NCBI RefSeq assembly: GCF_014644495.1
Contig: NZ_BMKU01000005.1
Location: forward strand, 1 to 64,000
Reading direction: 5' to 3'
Origin: Pseudarthrobacter polychromogenes
Lineage (GTDB): Bacteria > Actinomycetota > Actinomycetes > Actinomycetales > Micrococcaceae
DNA length: 64,000 nt
Shown piece after piece: positions 47,651 to 56,904 of the stretch (positions within the stretch are counted from its first letter, which is position 1; each line of letters opens with the position of its first letter). The notes beneath the pieces are model-generated. The model saw only the letters and a list, made by a program, of their open reading frames with translations. It did not search any database and was not told the origin of the DNA. The translations under genes and the position numbers were made by a program.

Positions 47651-48550
47651 TCAGCCCTTCCGGTCCGCCCGGTACGCGCTGGGGCTTACCCCGTGCAGGC
47701 GGCGGAACTGGCGCGAGAAATAGAACTGGTCGTTCAGCCCGATGTCCCGGCCCACCTCCGCAATCGTCAGGTCTGTTGTGTCAAGCAGGAGCCTGGCCCG
47801 GGCCATCTTCAGCGCCGTGTGGTGGGCCAGCACTCCCCCGCCCGTCGCCTCCCGGAACAGCTTGCTCAAATGCGACGGCGAAACACCCACCACCCTGGCC
47901 AGGTCCGGCAGGCGGATGGCGCCGTCCACCCGGTCCTCGAGGAACTTCATGGCCTGCTGCAGCGGTGTTCCCTGTTCCGGGAGGCGGCGGTCCACCGCCA
48001 GGATGGCCAGCAGCTTCCAGGCCATCCCGGCCGTGGCCACCAGGCGGGCCGGCGACTGGTCCTGCTCCAGGGCAGTAATGATCTCGTCCAGCATGGCCGT
48101 CAACCGGTCCACGGCCACCAGCGGGATGATGGGCCGGCCGGCACGTACCCCGGATTCTTCAACGAGTTCGGCAACATCGGAGCCGCGGACGTGGCACCAC
48201 CAGATGGTCCAGGGGTCCCCAGCAGAGGCACCATAGGCATGCGCCTCACCGGTGTTGCCGGGAAGTACGACGGCGGTTGCCTTGCCTACGTCGTACCGCG
48301 CACCGCCGGTTTCCACCCACCCCGCGCCCGCGACGCAGAGGATGACGATGGTTTCTTCCGCGCCCTGGGGACGGTATCGCCCATGCTCCCCGGCGGCGGG
48401 AAAAACGCCGGCGTCGGTGACCACCAGCCGCCGCGTAATGGGACGCTCCAGCGCCTCCCGGACCAAGGGCCGGGGAACAACCACCAGGCGCTGGTTGGGA
48501 AACCCCGTTGCCCGCTCCACCCCGCACTCCTTCCGCCACGAAGTGTCCAT
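47651..48550 (-). CDS. AraC-family regulator of the GH35 operon
   Basis: A 299-residue regulator from ATG 48550 (ATG 48562 possible). N-terminal cupin-like sugar-sensing domain: RRLVVTDAGVFPAAGEHGRY, ETIVILCVAGAGWVETGG, TAVVLPGNTGEAHAYG. C-terminal double helix-turn-helix: IRLPDLARVVGVSPSHLSKL and LTIAEVGRDIGLNDQFYFSR with the FRRLHGVSPSAYR signature. It follows the GH35 gene by 21 bases and probably activates that operon in response to a galactoside. Confidence 0.88.
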   Translation of the reverse strand: MDTSWRKECGVERATGFPNQRLVVVPRPLVREALERPITRRLVVTDAGVFPAAGEHGRYRPQGAEETIVILCVAGAGWVETGGARYDVGKATAVVLPGNTGEAHAYGASAGDPWTIWWCHVRGSDVAELVEESGVRAGRPIIPLVAVDRLTAMLDEIITALEQDQSPARLVATAGMAWKLLAILAVDRRLPEQGTPLQQAMKFLEDRVDGAIRLPDLARVVGVSPSHLSKLFREATGGGVLAHHTALKMARARLLLDTTDLTIAEVGRDIGLNDQFYFSRQFRRLHGVSPSAYRADRKG

Positions 48551-48571
48551 GCTATGGCACAAGGCGGCAGC

Positions 48572-50950
48572 TCAAGCGGGCTCCTCCGTCCACCCGGTCC
48601 ACTGGAGGAGCTCCACTTTGTCCAGGGAAACCAGGTCACCGGCAACCGCGTCCCGCCGGCGCTGCGCCTCGGCCGGCAGTCCAACCTGCGCATCCTTGGC
48701 GAGCGGCAGGATCTGAAGCCGGACGTCCGAGCCCGGGCATATCCCGGCGTCGTTGGTTTCGATGATCCAGGGGGAACCGTCCCAGAACCTGTCCCCCACC
48801 ACAGTCCCGTCAACCACCAGGCGGGAAACGTCCCCGGCCCAGGCAACCTGCAGTTCCGTGTGCTCCCCGGACAGTACCGCCGCGCCCAGGTCCACCGCAT
48901 AGACGGCTGCCAGGTCATCGATGGAAGAGCCGGTGGGCGCGGCAGCGCGGCCGGCGAGCGAACCGAAGGACGCCGGGACCGTCTTCGCCGCACGGATCCG
49001 CTCGGCAGGCAGCGGCCGGCGAAGGGGTTCAGGCGTCGCGGCGCTTGTCCGTACGTCCTCGAACCGGCCCGCCGCGGTGGAGTAGCGCCGGACATCGGAT
49101 TCTCCCTGCGACCTGCCGGCCAGGCGGCCGTCCGCACCAACCCACAGCGGGTCTGCGGACAGGACCAGCTGCCGCCCGTGCGGTGTCTCCAACGCCCACG
49201 CCTGGTCAGCCAGGTGGGAGGGCAGGACCAGGATGGCCGCAGAGCCTTCGGCCGAGGTCGCCGTCAAGGTCACGGGCTGGGTTGCGTCAATGGAGTACAC
49301 GCCCTCGCCCAGCGCTGTTACCGGACCATCCACAACGGTTCCTTCCGGCAGGCACAGCTGCGGCACTATTCCTTCTTCTGCAGCGAGGACCAGCGTGGGC
49401 GCACCATCCGGATCCAGCAGGGTCAAGGCCGACGCCGTCGCCCAGCACAGGCGGACACCTGCCACTTCCAGATCAACGGGCCAGCGCGCGATGGTTCCCG
49501 CAGGAATGGTGAGGCCCCTGCGCGGAAAATTGAGCGTTTCCCCGTCCAGGAGGAGCGTAAACCGGGCCCCTGTGTAGTCCGGCAGCGGGATGTGGGGCTG
49601 GTGCCAGGTGATAAACAGGAAACCGGACCGGCCGTCCGAGCGCATGGCCCAGCGGAGCGTCTCCCTGTCATCAATGCTTGCAGGAAGGTTGTCCGGCAAA
49701 GTGGACGGCATCGGGGCGAGCCGGGCACCGAAGGCCGCCAGGAACGCGTGCTGCTTCCGCAGCTCGGCGAAGCCCGGCGCCAGCCGTCCGGCCGCACCAA
49801 TGGGCGCGTGGAAGTCGTAGTCAAACACCGGAAGATCGTTGGGGTAGCCCGTTGCCTGCGACTCCTGCATTCCGCCCGGCGGATTCGTTCCGCCCGTGAA
49901 CATGTAATAGCCCTGCCACCCGGAGCCGCTGCCGATCTTGTTGTTGGCTACCGCGGCAACATCCTTGCCGCTGGGCCACGGCCGCCGCTGGTAGGCCGTT
50001 GCCATGCCGCCGGTGAGTTCGCACGTTGCCGGCGGATACAGCGTGGACGGGGAACGGGACGGTGCCGCGCCGCTGCCCGAGAAGTGTTCACGCAGGTCCG
50101 CACCGATCCCCGCGTCATCCCACTCGTGGCTGAAGAAGTAATGCTCCCGGAAGGTGGGGTCCCACGGGGCGTCGGCATCAACCCAGAAACCGTCCCCGTA
50201 GCCACCGAACACCGGCAGGACGTCATCCTCCGGGATGTCGGCTGCGCCCCAGGCTGTTGCCGTCCAGACAGGTGCGCCCAGCCCTGCCGCCCTGGCCAGT
50301 TTCTTGAGCTCCGTGATGTGCCGGGGCTGGTCGTAGAGCTCATTTTCCAGCTGGATGCCAATGACGTTGGTGTCCGGGCCGGTGAGGCCGTCCAGTTCCC
50401 TGCCGATGCGGGTGAACCAGCGCTCCACCATGGCCAGGTAGGCGGGGTCATTGGTCCGGTGTGCCACCGGCGCGGCCTGCACCCAGTCCGGGAAGCCACC
50501 GTTGCGGACCTCGCCGTGGCACCACGGGCCTAGCCGCAGCACCACGTCCAGGCCAACGTCAGCGCAAAGCCGGACGAACGCGCCAACGTCCAGGTTGCCG
50601 TCAAAGCGGGCCTCGCCCTGGGCCGGCTCGTGATGGATCCAGAAGATATAGCACGCCACCACGGTGATGCCGCCGGCCTTCATCAGCCGCAGCCGCTCTT
50701 CCCAGCGGGACCGGGGCAACCGGCTGTAGTGCAGCTCCCCGGAGACCGGCACCGCAGGGACGCCGTCGTGTTCCATGTACTGGCTGGTGAGCCGCCACCT
50801 TTTGTGGCGGTCCTCGGTGTTACTCATGGGCGGGGACTGCAGTGCCAGCTCGTGCGGCCGGTGGGCGGCGCTGAGCATCCCGGCGCTGAACATTTCATCG
50901 CTGCCCATCCCCGCACTGCGCATCCCAACGGTCCCTTGTTCGTTCTGCAT
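48572..50950 (-). CDS. Beta-galactosidase, glycoside hydrolase family 35
   Basis: A 792-residue enzyme with a GH35 TIM barrel: VPVSGELHYSRLPRSRWEER, GGITVVACYIFWIHHEPAQG, LDVVLRLGPWCHGEVRNGGF, and the acid/base Glu (about E204) in VIGIQLENELYDQ. The nucleophile Glu should lie near YFFSHEWDDAG or GGMATAYQ; I could not settle which. Beta-sandwich domains follow. No signal peptide is seen. The first 41 residues are Met/Ser/Gly-rich, so ATG 50827 (MSNTEDRHKRW) is a possible alternative start. Confidence 0.85.
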   Translation of the reverse strand: MQNEQGTVGMRSAGMGSDEMFSAGMLSAAHRPHELALQSPPMSNTEDRHKRWRLTSQYMEHDGVPAVPVSGELHYSRLPRSRWEERLRLMKAGGITVVACYIFWIHHEPAQGEARFDGNLDVGAFVRLCADVGLDVVLRLGPWCHGEVRNGGFPDWVQAAPVAHRTNDPAYLAMVERWFTRIGRELDGLTGPDTNVIGIQLENELYDQPRHITELKKLARAAGLGAPVWTATAWGAADIPEDDVLPVFGGYGDGFWVDADAPWDPTFREHYFFSHEWDDAGIGADLREHFSGSGAAPSRSPSTLYPPATCELTGGMATAYQRRPWPSGKDVAAVANNKIGSGSGWQGYYMFTGGTNPPGGMQESQATGYPNDLPVFDYDFHAPIGAAGRLAPGFAELRKQHAFLAAFGARLAPMPSTLPDNLPASIDDRETLRWAMRSDGRSGFLFITWHQPHIPLPDYTGARFTLLLDGETLNFPRRGLTIPAGTIARWPVDLEVAGVRLCWATASALTLLDPDGAPTLVLAAEEGIVPQLCLPEGTVVDGPVTALGEGVYSIDATQPVTLTATSAEGSAAILVLPSHLADQAWALETPHGRQLVLSADPLWVGADGRLAGRSQGESDVRRYSTAAGRFEDVRTSAATPEPLRRPLPAERIRAAKTVPASFGSLAGRAAAPTGSSIDDLAAVYAVDLGAAVLSGEHTELQVAWAGDVSRLVVDGTVVGDRFWDGSPWIIETNDAGICPGSDVRLQILPLAKDAQVGLPAEAQRRRDAVAGDLVSLDKVELLQWTGWTEEPA

Positions 50951-50960
50951 GGAGATTCTT

Positions 50961-52301
50961 TCAGCTTGTGGGGGCGGTAAGGATGCGGCGGTTCATGCGG
51001 AGTTGCCACGCTTCGTCGGCCCACATCGGGTGGTGCGGCGCGGCGTTGGAACACAGCACCATCCCCCAGACCCCGTGGTCCAGCGCCGCCCGGATGCCGC
51101 GTTCGGCGAGGTCGCGCCCTACGGGCCCCTCCTCGAAAGTACCGTGAAGCGGGGTGTAACCGATCCATCCTTCACCGACGACGGCCGGGACGTTCTTCCA
51201 GCGCGCCCAGGCGGCGATGGCAATGACCCGGGATTCGATTTCCCGCCTCATGACCTCCCTGAACTCGCCAAACCCGTTGTAGAGCCAGGCGTCCCACGCA
51301 TCCGGATCAATCCAGTCGTACCCGTAGAACATCTGGTCCGTGACCACTGTTGCACGGTATTTCCAGTCGGCCAGCCGCCCGTATTCTGCCACGGAGGGTG
51401 CGCCGGGCCGCAGCAGGGCGGCCAGGGCAGGGTTGGGAAAGGCAGGGTTGGGAAAGCCGGCGGTACCCTCGGACCTGATGTCGATCTGCTGCTGGAGGGC
51501 ATCCAGCACGCCGTAGCTGTAGACGTGGAACTGGGCTGCTCCCAGCCCGTCCGGGACGGTGTGCATGGCCAGGTGCGGAGGTTTGCCATAGCTCGCCGTG
51601 ACCAGAAGGTCGGGATGGAGTTCCCGCAGGCGCTCCAGTTCCTTGGTGCCGCCCTCCGCGAGCGCGGGCAGGATAGAGAAGTCCACCTCGTTGTGCAGTT
51701 CCACCATGGCGATCCGGTCCCGGTGCCCCGCAGTTGTCAGCGCCCCGATGAGCCTGTCCCACGCGTCCGCAAGGACCCGGTACCTGTCCTGGAGCGGGAC
51801 GGCGTCGATCGCCTCGAACCACCGCGGGGATCGGGCGAAGGCCGGCGACTGCTGGTATTCCCAGCTGGCGAGTATCACCACCAGGCCGTGGCGGGAGGCG
51901 GCGTCGAAGAGTTCCAGCAACCGTTCCTGCAGGTTGAGGCGGTAGCCGCCGGGAGCGTCGTACCAGCGGGTGCCGCGGCCGTAGAAGCCGCCGTCCGGCG
52001 CGGTTCCGAGCCCCTCGATCTCCAGGTCAGCGGCCAGGTCATCGAGGCCGAGCGCGCCGAAAAGGAGCAGCGGCGCGGCGCAGATGCGGATGGTGTTGTA
52101 CCCCAGCTGCGCAGCCTTCGCACAGGCAGCGTCCAGGTCGGCGTACGGACCGCCTTCCTCCGCCCGCGTGTACCAGGAAAAGTCCCAGAGGCTGATGGCC
52201 AGGCGGGAGGGAAGGTGCGACGGCGGCGCGCCCGTCAGGGATGCAGCGTCAGGATCGCGTTCCATGGTTCCGGATCCGAGGTATCTCGGTGCGTCGGTCA
52301 A
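50961..52301 (-). CDS. TIM-barrel glycoside hydrolase, cellulase-like
   Basis: A 446-residue protein. Segments LAISLWDFSWYTRAEEGGPY, AAQLGYNTIRICAAPLLLFG, RHGLVVILASWEYQQSPAFA and RIAMVELHNEVDF (HNE, candidate acid/base) follow the clan GH-A barrel. NVPAVVGEGWIGYTP supplies a candidate nucleophile Glu. It has no signal peptide. It overlaps the DUF5107 gene by 4 bases and precedes the GH35 gene by 10. The exact GH family and substrate are not clear; a galacto-oligosaccharide or plant glycan is likely from context. Confidence 0.7.
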   Translation of the reverse strand: MTDAPRYLGSGTMERDPDAASLTGAPPSHLPSRLAISLWDFSWYTRAEEGGPYADLDAACAKAAQLGYNTIRICAAPLLLFGALGLDDLAADLEIEGLGTAPDGGFYGRGTRWYDAPGGYRLNLQERLLELFDAASRHGLVVILASWEYQQSPAFARSPRWFEAIDAVPLQDRYRVLADAWDRLIGALTTAGHRDRIAMVELHNEVDFSILPALAEGGTKELERLRELHPDLLVTASYGKPPHLAMHTVPDGLGAAQFHVYSYGVLDALQQQIDIRSEGTAGFPNPAFPNPALAALLRPGAPSVAEYGRLADWKYRATVVTDQMFYGYDWIDPDAWDAWLYNGFGEFREVMRREIESRVIAIAAWARWKNVPAVVGEGWIGYTPLHGTFEEGPVGRDLAERGIRAALDHGVWGMVLCSNAAPHHPMWADEAWQLRMNRRILTAPTS

Positions 52302-55300
52302 GAGTTTGCCTTTTCTTTGAGGTGGGAGCGGCCTTCTGCGGCCAGCGTGCGCAGGAGTGCAGCTGCTTCGAGGCGGGCGCCGGCCGCGTCCGTGGTGAAC
52401 AGCAGGAGCTCGGGCAGGGATGTTGCAAAGTAGTCAGGCACTGCGGGAGCGGTTTCCAGTTCCTCGGCCCGGGCGTCGAGTTGTTGCCAGATCCGTTCGG
52501 CGTCAGCGCGCCTGCCCAGCCTGCTGCAGGCGACGCCTTTCCAGTAGTCGGCGGGTCCCGCCGGAGCGGGGCCTGCGGCCAGCGGGGAGCCTTCCCGGCA
52601 GGCGTGGTTCCATGCCTCGGCTGCCGCTTCAGCGTCCCCTGCCCGGCTGAGGGCGTCCCCCAGCGCCACCAGCCGCACGGCCAGGCTCCCGGCAGGGTGC
52701 CGCCCTTCGCCCAGGTTCGCGGGCGCCTCCATGCCCTTCCGCAACAGGTCGACGGCCGCCGTCGGACTCTGCTCAATGAGCGCGCGTGCAACCTCCACGG
52801 AGGCGCGGTCATAGGCCGCCAGGGCCAGTCCTTCGCCTCCCTCGAACGGCTGGAAGTTGCGGGTGGTCATGATGCCCAGGGCTTCGTCCGCCCGGTCGGC
52901 GTCAACCAGGAGGTTGGCATAGAGAACGGTGAGGTCGTCGCGGTGGAACACAGCGGCGCCGTGCCGTTCGATGGCGTCGAGGCGCTCCTGGACTGGCACG
53001 CCCCGGAGGCCAGCCAGCACGGAACGCTCGAACACCAGCCGGGCATCATCAGGACCCAGCTCCAGCGCACGCTCGAAGAAGGAGTCCGCAGCTGCCGCGT
53101 CCCCACCGGTGTTCACGTGAGCGATCGCGGCATTCCGCCAGACCACGGGGTCCTCTGAGCCGTTTGCCATGGAGGCCTGCAGGTGGACAAGCGCTTCCGG
53201 GGTGCGCCCCGCGTCCAGCAGCCAGCAGCCCAGCAGTCCGTGCGCCACCGCGTCCTTGGGATAAGCCTGGAGGGCGCGCTGCAACGCGTCATAGTGGTCC
53301 AGTCCATGGGGGAAGGCATAAGTGGTGTCGCTCCGCCGGGCAGCCGCCCGTTCCCCCCACGCCGCTTCCGGGTCCAGCAGCTCGTCCAGCCAGCCGGCAC
53401 GGAGGTAGCGGCGGAGGGGCTCCGGGTTGCCGAACCCCTTGTCGCCGGACCGGGCCGGCTGCTCCGTCAGGTCCAGGGCCAGCTGCCACTGCCCCGCGCT
53501 GGCCAGCCAGCACGCCACGGTCAGCGGTGTCTTGGGGTCCGAAACGTCAAGGGAGCCGTCAAGCGCCAAGGCCACCGGGTCCAGCGGGTCGGCATTGAGG
53601 ATGCGCTGAAGCTGGCGTGCGGCCTCGTCCCCGCGACCCAGCTGGCGCAGCGCAAGGCAGAGCAGGTGCTTTGCCGCAGGGCTGGCCGGGTCCAGCCCCA
53701 GCGCCGCTTCGGCCTGCCGGAGGGCTTCGGCTGGTTGCCCCGACCGGAGGGCCAGGCGCGCCATCGCTAGGTGGGCCGGATGCGCCCAGGCCCTGTCCCA
53801 GGCGGCTTTCGCAAAGTGTTCGGCAGCCCTGTCCGGTTGACCGGTCCGCTCGAGCACCAGGCCGAGCCGGTAGCTGGCCTCGCCACTGGGCGGATTGAGG
53901 TTTCGGAGGGTCAGCCGGGCCAGTGCGTTCTCCAGCAGCCTCCGCGCTTCCGCGTACTGGCCGGTGGCGTATCTCGCTGCACCCAGTGCGATCGATGCGC
54001 GCGAATCCATGGGGTCCCGCCGGAGCATTTCCTCGAAATAGGGCAGGGGCGATCTGGTGGGGTGCCGGTTCTGGGCCAGGTGTGTTCCGGTGACGTAGAG
54101 CTCTTCCTGGCTTTCAATCTCCGCCGGCAAGCCGGGCTCGGTGGCCACCCTCGGCTCCTCCGGGGCATCGCCTGATCGGGGTGGGGACCAGGCATCGCCG
54201 GACCGGGGCGGGGACCACGACAACAGCTCCGCTCCCCCATCAAGGACCCGGAGCGTGAGGTCAGCAGCCTCAACCGGGCCGTCAAGACCGCACACTTCCG
54301 TGAAGGGGTGGGCCGGGGAGATCCGGGCATTCCAGGACCGGATGGCCTGCCCGTGGTGTTGAAGCACCACCGTGGCATTGGCCCGGTCCGCTGTGCTGGA
54401 GACCCCCACTGTGGCGTTGCGCCCTGCGTTGTCCAGCTGGAGTGAGACGGCGCCGTCGAGGTTCGCCTGGTGCGCCGGGCCCATCTTGCGGATCGGGTAC
54501 CAGAACTCGCTGAAGGTGCGGGTCTCGCCAGGGGCGAGGTAGCTGAAGTCGGGCTGGTTGTCCGTGAAGACGCCGGACATCAGCTCAACGTAAGGGCCGT
54601 CGTCGTCCGTTAAGTGTGCGTCCCATGCCTTGCCCACCGGACCGTTGCCCCACGTCCACTGCTTCTTGCCCGGGGAAATGCCGCGGTCCGCCCAGTGGAC
54701 GAACCCGGCATCCGCCTCATGGTCGTAGCCGCCGAAGAAGCTGTCCCTGGTGTCGGTGACCATGTAGGAGGTGGGGACGGGAATGTTGGCATAGAAGTCG
54801 ATGCGGTCCGCATCCGGATGGCCTTCCCCTGCCAGGGCGGGATAGTCCACGCCGTAGTAGGGGCGGTCCGCGCGGGGGAAAGCCGTGATGGCCCGGCGGG
54901 CATGGTCGGCCACGTAGCGGACATCCGCCGGGAAGAACGACTGGTACTTGTCGTGGACGCGGGCAGCAGCGTTCGCCCACCAGAGGAAGGTCTGCGGCAC
55001 GTCCGTGCAGTTGTAGAGCCGGGCCTCCACCTCGATCAGCGAACTGCCCGGGCGGAGCCGGACACCGTGGGTCCCCCGCATCCGCTGCAGGGGGTCGAGG
55101 TCGCTGTGCCACACCACCACCGCCCCGTCGGCGCCGCGCTCGATGGATGTTTCCACGGGAAGGAACGTTGCCGGGCGGTGGTGCTGGGGCCAGTTGAACT
55201 CCACGCCTCCGGAGATCCAGGGCCCAGCAAGGCCCACCAGGCCCGGCTTGATCACGTTGTTCCGGTAGAAGAAGTCGTACCCGGCCGTCTTGTCGAAGCC

Positions 55301-55621
55301 GATGTGGATGCGGCCTCCGATCTCCGGCAGCAACATGAGCCTCAGGTATTCGTTCTCCAGGTGGATTGCCTGCCAGAGCCGGGGTGCCTTCGAGCCGGCG
55401 ATGCTGTCAATGAACGGCATCGGGTAGACCTTGCCGCTGGACCCCTGGTACACGCGGCGGTCCAGGAACATCGGGTACCGGTCCGGCACGCCGGGAGCGT
55501 AGGTGTCGATCGAGACCGGCTCGTTCCAGCAGGCAACACCGCCGGCCTCCAGGACGGCCTGCTGGTCCGGCGGCGCGTCGGGCAAATGAATCTGGCTCTT
55601 GAAGTGGTTGGAGTCCGTCAC
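52298..55621 (-). CDS. DUF5107 protein with C-terminal TPR repeats
   Basis: A 1,107-residue cytoplasmic protein. The N-terminal 400 residues match DUF5107: YPMFLDRRVYQGSSGKVYPM, LENEYLRLMLLPEIGGRIHI, GGVEFNWPQHHRPATFLPVE, WWANAAARVHDKYQSFFPAD. This beta-sandwich resembles galactose-mutarotase-like sugar-binding folds. From about residue 540 to 1080 are TPR-type helical pairs (ALGAARYATGQYAEARRLLE; AEAALGLDPASPAAKHLLCL). A short tandem repeat WSPPRSGDA occurs twice in the linker near residue 470. It heads the operon with the two glycosidases; a role in sugar sensing or processing is inferred. Confidence 0.85.
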   Translation of the reverse strand: MTDSNHFKSQIHLPDAPPDQQAVLEAGGVACWNEPVSIDTYAPGVPDRYPMFLDRRVYQGSSGKVYPMPFIDSIAGSKAPRLWQAIHLENEYLRLMLLPEIGGRIHIGFDKTAGYDFFYRNNVIKPGLVGLAGPWISGGVEFNWPQHHRPATFLPVETSIERGADGAVVVWHSDLDPLQRMRGTHGVRLRPGSSLIEVEARLYNCTDVPQTFLWWANAAARVHDKYQSFFPADVRYVADHARRAITAFPRADRPYYGVDYPALAGEGHPDADRIDFYANIPVPTSYMVTDTRDSFFGGYDHEADAGFVHWADRGISPGKKQWTWGNGPVGKAWDAHLTDDDGPYVELMSGVFTDNQPDFSYLAPGETRTFSEFWYPIRKMGPAHQANLDGAVSLQLDNAGRNATVGVSSTADRANATVVLQHHGQAIRSWNARISPAHPFTEVCGLDGPVEAADLTLRVLDGGAELLSWSPPRSGDAWSPPRSGDAPEEPRVATEPGLPAEIESQEELYVTGTHLAQNRHPTRSPLPYFEEMLRRDPMDSRASIALGAARYATGQYAEARRLLENALARLTLRNLNPPSGEASYRLGLVLERTGQPDRAAEHFAKAAWDRAWAHPAHLAMARLALRSGQPAEALRQAEAALGLDPASPAAKHLLCLALRQLGRGDEAARQLQRILNADPLDPVALALDGSLDVSDPKTPLTVACWLASAGQWQLALDLTEQPARSGDKGFGNPEPLRRYLRAGWLDELLDPEAAWGERAAARRSDTTYAFPHGLDHYDALQRALQAYPKDAVAHGLLGCWLLDAGRTPEALVHLQASMANGSEDPVVWRNAAIAHVNTGGDAAAADSFFERALELGPDDARLVFERSVLAGLRGVPVQERLDAIERHGAAVFHRDDLTVLYANLLVDADRADEALGIMTTRNFQPFEGGEGLALAAYDRASVEVARALIEQSPTAAVDLLRKGMEAPANLGEGRHPAGSLAVRLVALGDALSRAGDAEAAAEAWNHACREGSPLAAGPAPAGPADYWKGVACSRLGRRADAERIWQQLDARAEELETAPAVPDYFATSLPELLLFTTDAAGARLEAAALLRTLAAEGRSHLKEKANS

Positions 55622-55713
55622 CTCTTCAGGCTATGGACAAACGCCACGGCTGCCCATGGCAGAAAAGTTCAACTATATGGACGATCTTCTTCGCAGCACG
55701 GCCACGCGCGGAC

Positions 55714-56628
55714 TCAGCGGAAATCAGCCGTTGAATCCTTGGCGACCTCCAGGAGCGTTGTCTGGAAGGCAATTTCGGCAGCAGCACGGACCCTGTCATG
55801 GCGGTGCGCCAGCAGGACCCGCCTTGACGGGGCCGACGAGCCGAGCGAAACGATGCTCACGCCGGGGTGTTTATTGACGACGGCGGTGCGGGGCGCCAGC
55901 GCGATGCCCAGTCCAACACTCACCATGGCCTGTGCTTCCTGGTAGTCATTGGCATGGAAGGCGATCCGGGGCGTGAATCCTGCAGCGCTGGCACTGCGCT
56001 GCAGGACCTCCACTACCGGGTGTTCCTGGCCGCGGACAATCCATTCCTCGTCCGCCAGGTCCGCCATGTCCACCTGCTTCCGGCGGGCCAGGCGGTGGTC
56101 TTTGCCGACGATCAACGCTGTTGCGTCTTCGAACACCGTGGTCAGCGCAAAGTCCTCCGAATTCATCCGGTTCCATTCGTAGTCCCACAGCAGGGACATT
56201 CCCACCTGGCCGTTCTCCAGCATCTCAATCAGGTCCTCGAACCGGCTGCTGCGGACATGCAGCTCGATGGCCGGGTATTCCTTCTTGAACCTGCTGATGA
56301 CGACGGGGAGGAAGGAACCACCCAAAGTGGGGAAGGTTCCCATGGTGAGGCTGCCCCGGTTGAGGCCCGCGATTTCCGCGAGATCCGCCTCGGCCGCTGC
56401 CATCTGCCGGAGGATGCGGCGCGTGTGGGCGGCCAGGACGTGTCCGGCATCCGTGGGGACCATGCCGCGCGTCTGCCTTTGCAGGAGGGGCTGTCCAATT
56501 TCGGCTTCCAGGCGCCTCAGCTGCTGGGAGACCCCGGACGGCGAGTACACGTGCTTTTCCGCCGCAGCGGTGATTGAGCCGAGCTCCACGACATCAAGGA
56601 GCAATTCGAGCCTGCGGACGTTCAACAT
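55714..56628 (-). CDS. LysR-family transcriptional regulator
   Basis: A 304-residue LysR protein: helix-turn-helix LELLLDVVELGSITAAAEKH, VYSPSGVSQQLRRLEAEIGQ, then linker helix and a periplasmic-binding-like inducer domain (GSLTMGTFPTLGGSFLPVVI). It is divergent from the prpF-like gene across 276 bases and probably controls the tricarboxylate genes 56905-61313. Confidence 0.9.
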   Translation of the reverse strand: MLNVRRLELLLDVVELGSITAAAEKHVYSPSGVSQQLRRLEAEIGQPLLQRQTRGMVPTDAGHVLAAHTRRILRQMAAAEADLAEIAGLNRGSLTMGTFPTLGGSFLPVVISRFKKEYPAIELHVRSSRFEDLIEMLENGQVGMSLLWDYEWNRMNSEDFALTTVFEDATALIVGKDHRLARRKQVDMADLADEEWIVRGQEHPVVEVLQRSASAAGFTPRIAFHANDYQEAQAMVSVGLGIALAPRTAVVNKHPGVSIVSLGSSAPSRRVLLAHRHDRVRAAAEIAFQTTLLEVAKDSTADFR

Positions 56629-56787
56629 GGTAGCCCTTCGATTGAAGTGTTTATTACATACCCCTCAGTATTCTAATCCGATACTTCATGCGGAGCGGAA
56701 TATAGCACCCTGCTGGGGGTGGAGGAACGAGCCTGTCACCCTCAGGGGCATGAAATGTGCCTCAACCGGCCTTTTGATTGAACTAAA

Positions 56788-56804
56788 AGTGCATGCCAGT
56801 GCAT
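56788..56804. promoter_or_regulatory. Tandem AGTGCAT repeat in the lysR-prpF intergenic region
   Basis: AGTGCAT, GCC, AGTGCAT: a perfect 7-bp direct repeat spaced 10 bases centre to centre, about one helical turn, between the divergent promoters. Also readable as an imperfect palindrome ATGCACTGGCATGCAC. A LysR-binding role is inferred from position. Confidence 0.4.
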
Positions 56805-56904
56805 AATTTGGCGTTTGTAATTCATACGAGGCTCGGATCACACTTGTGAATGCCGATACGGCGTGACGGCCCAAGGAAGGGCCCAAGAGATGTGAAGGGC
56901 AATC

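Noticed and set aside
47621..50533. A 970-codon open frame on the plus strand
   Set aside because: It is antisense to the AraC and GH35 genes, arginine/glycine/proline-rich and without domains; the minus strand carries clear GH35 and AraC motifs.
50775..55945. Long plus-strand open frames (552 and 443 codons) over the DUF5107 and barrel-hydrolase genes
   Set aside because: Composition is typical of antisense GC-rich DNA; the minus-strand genes have recognisable families and 4-base overlaps.
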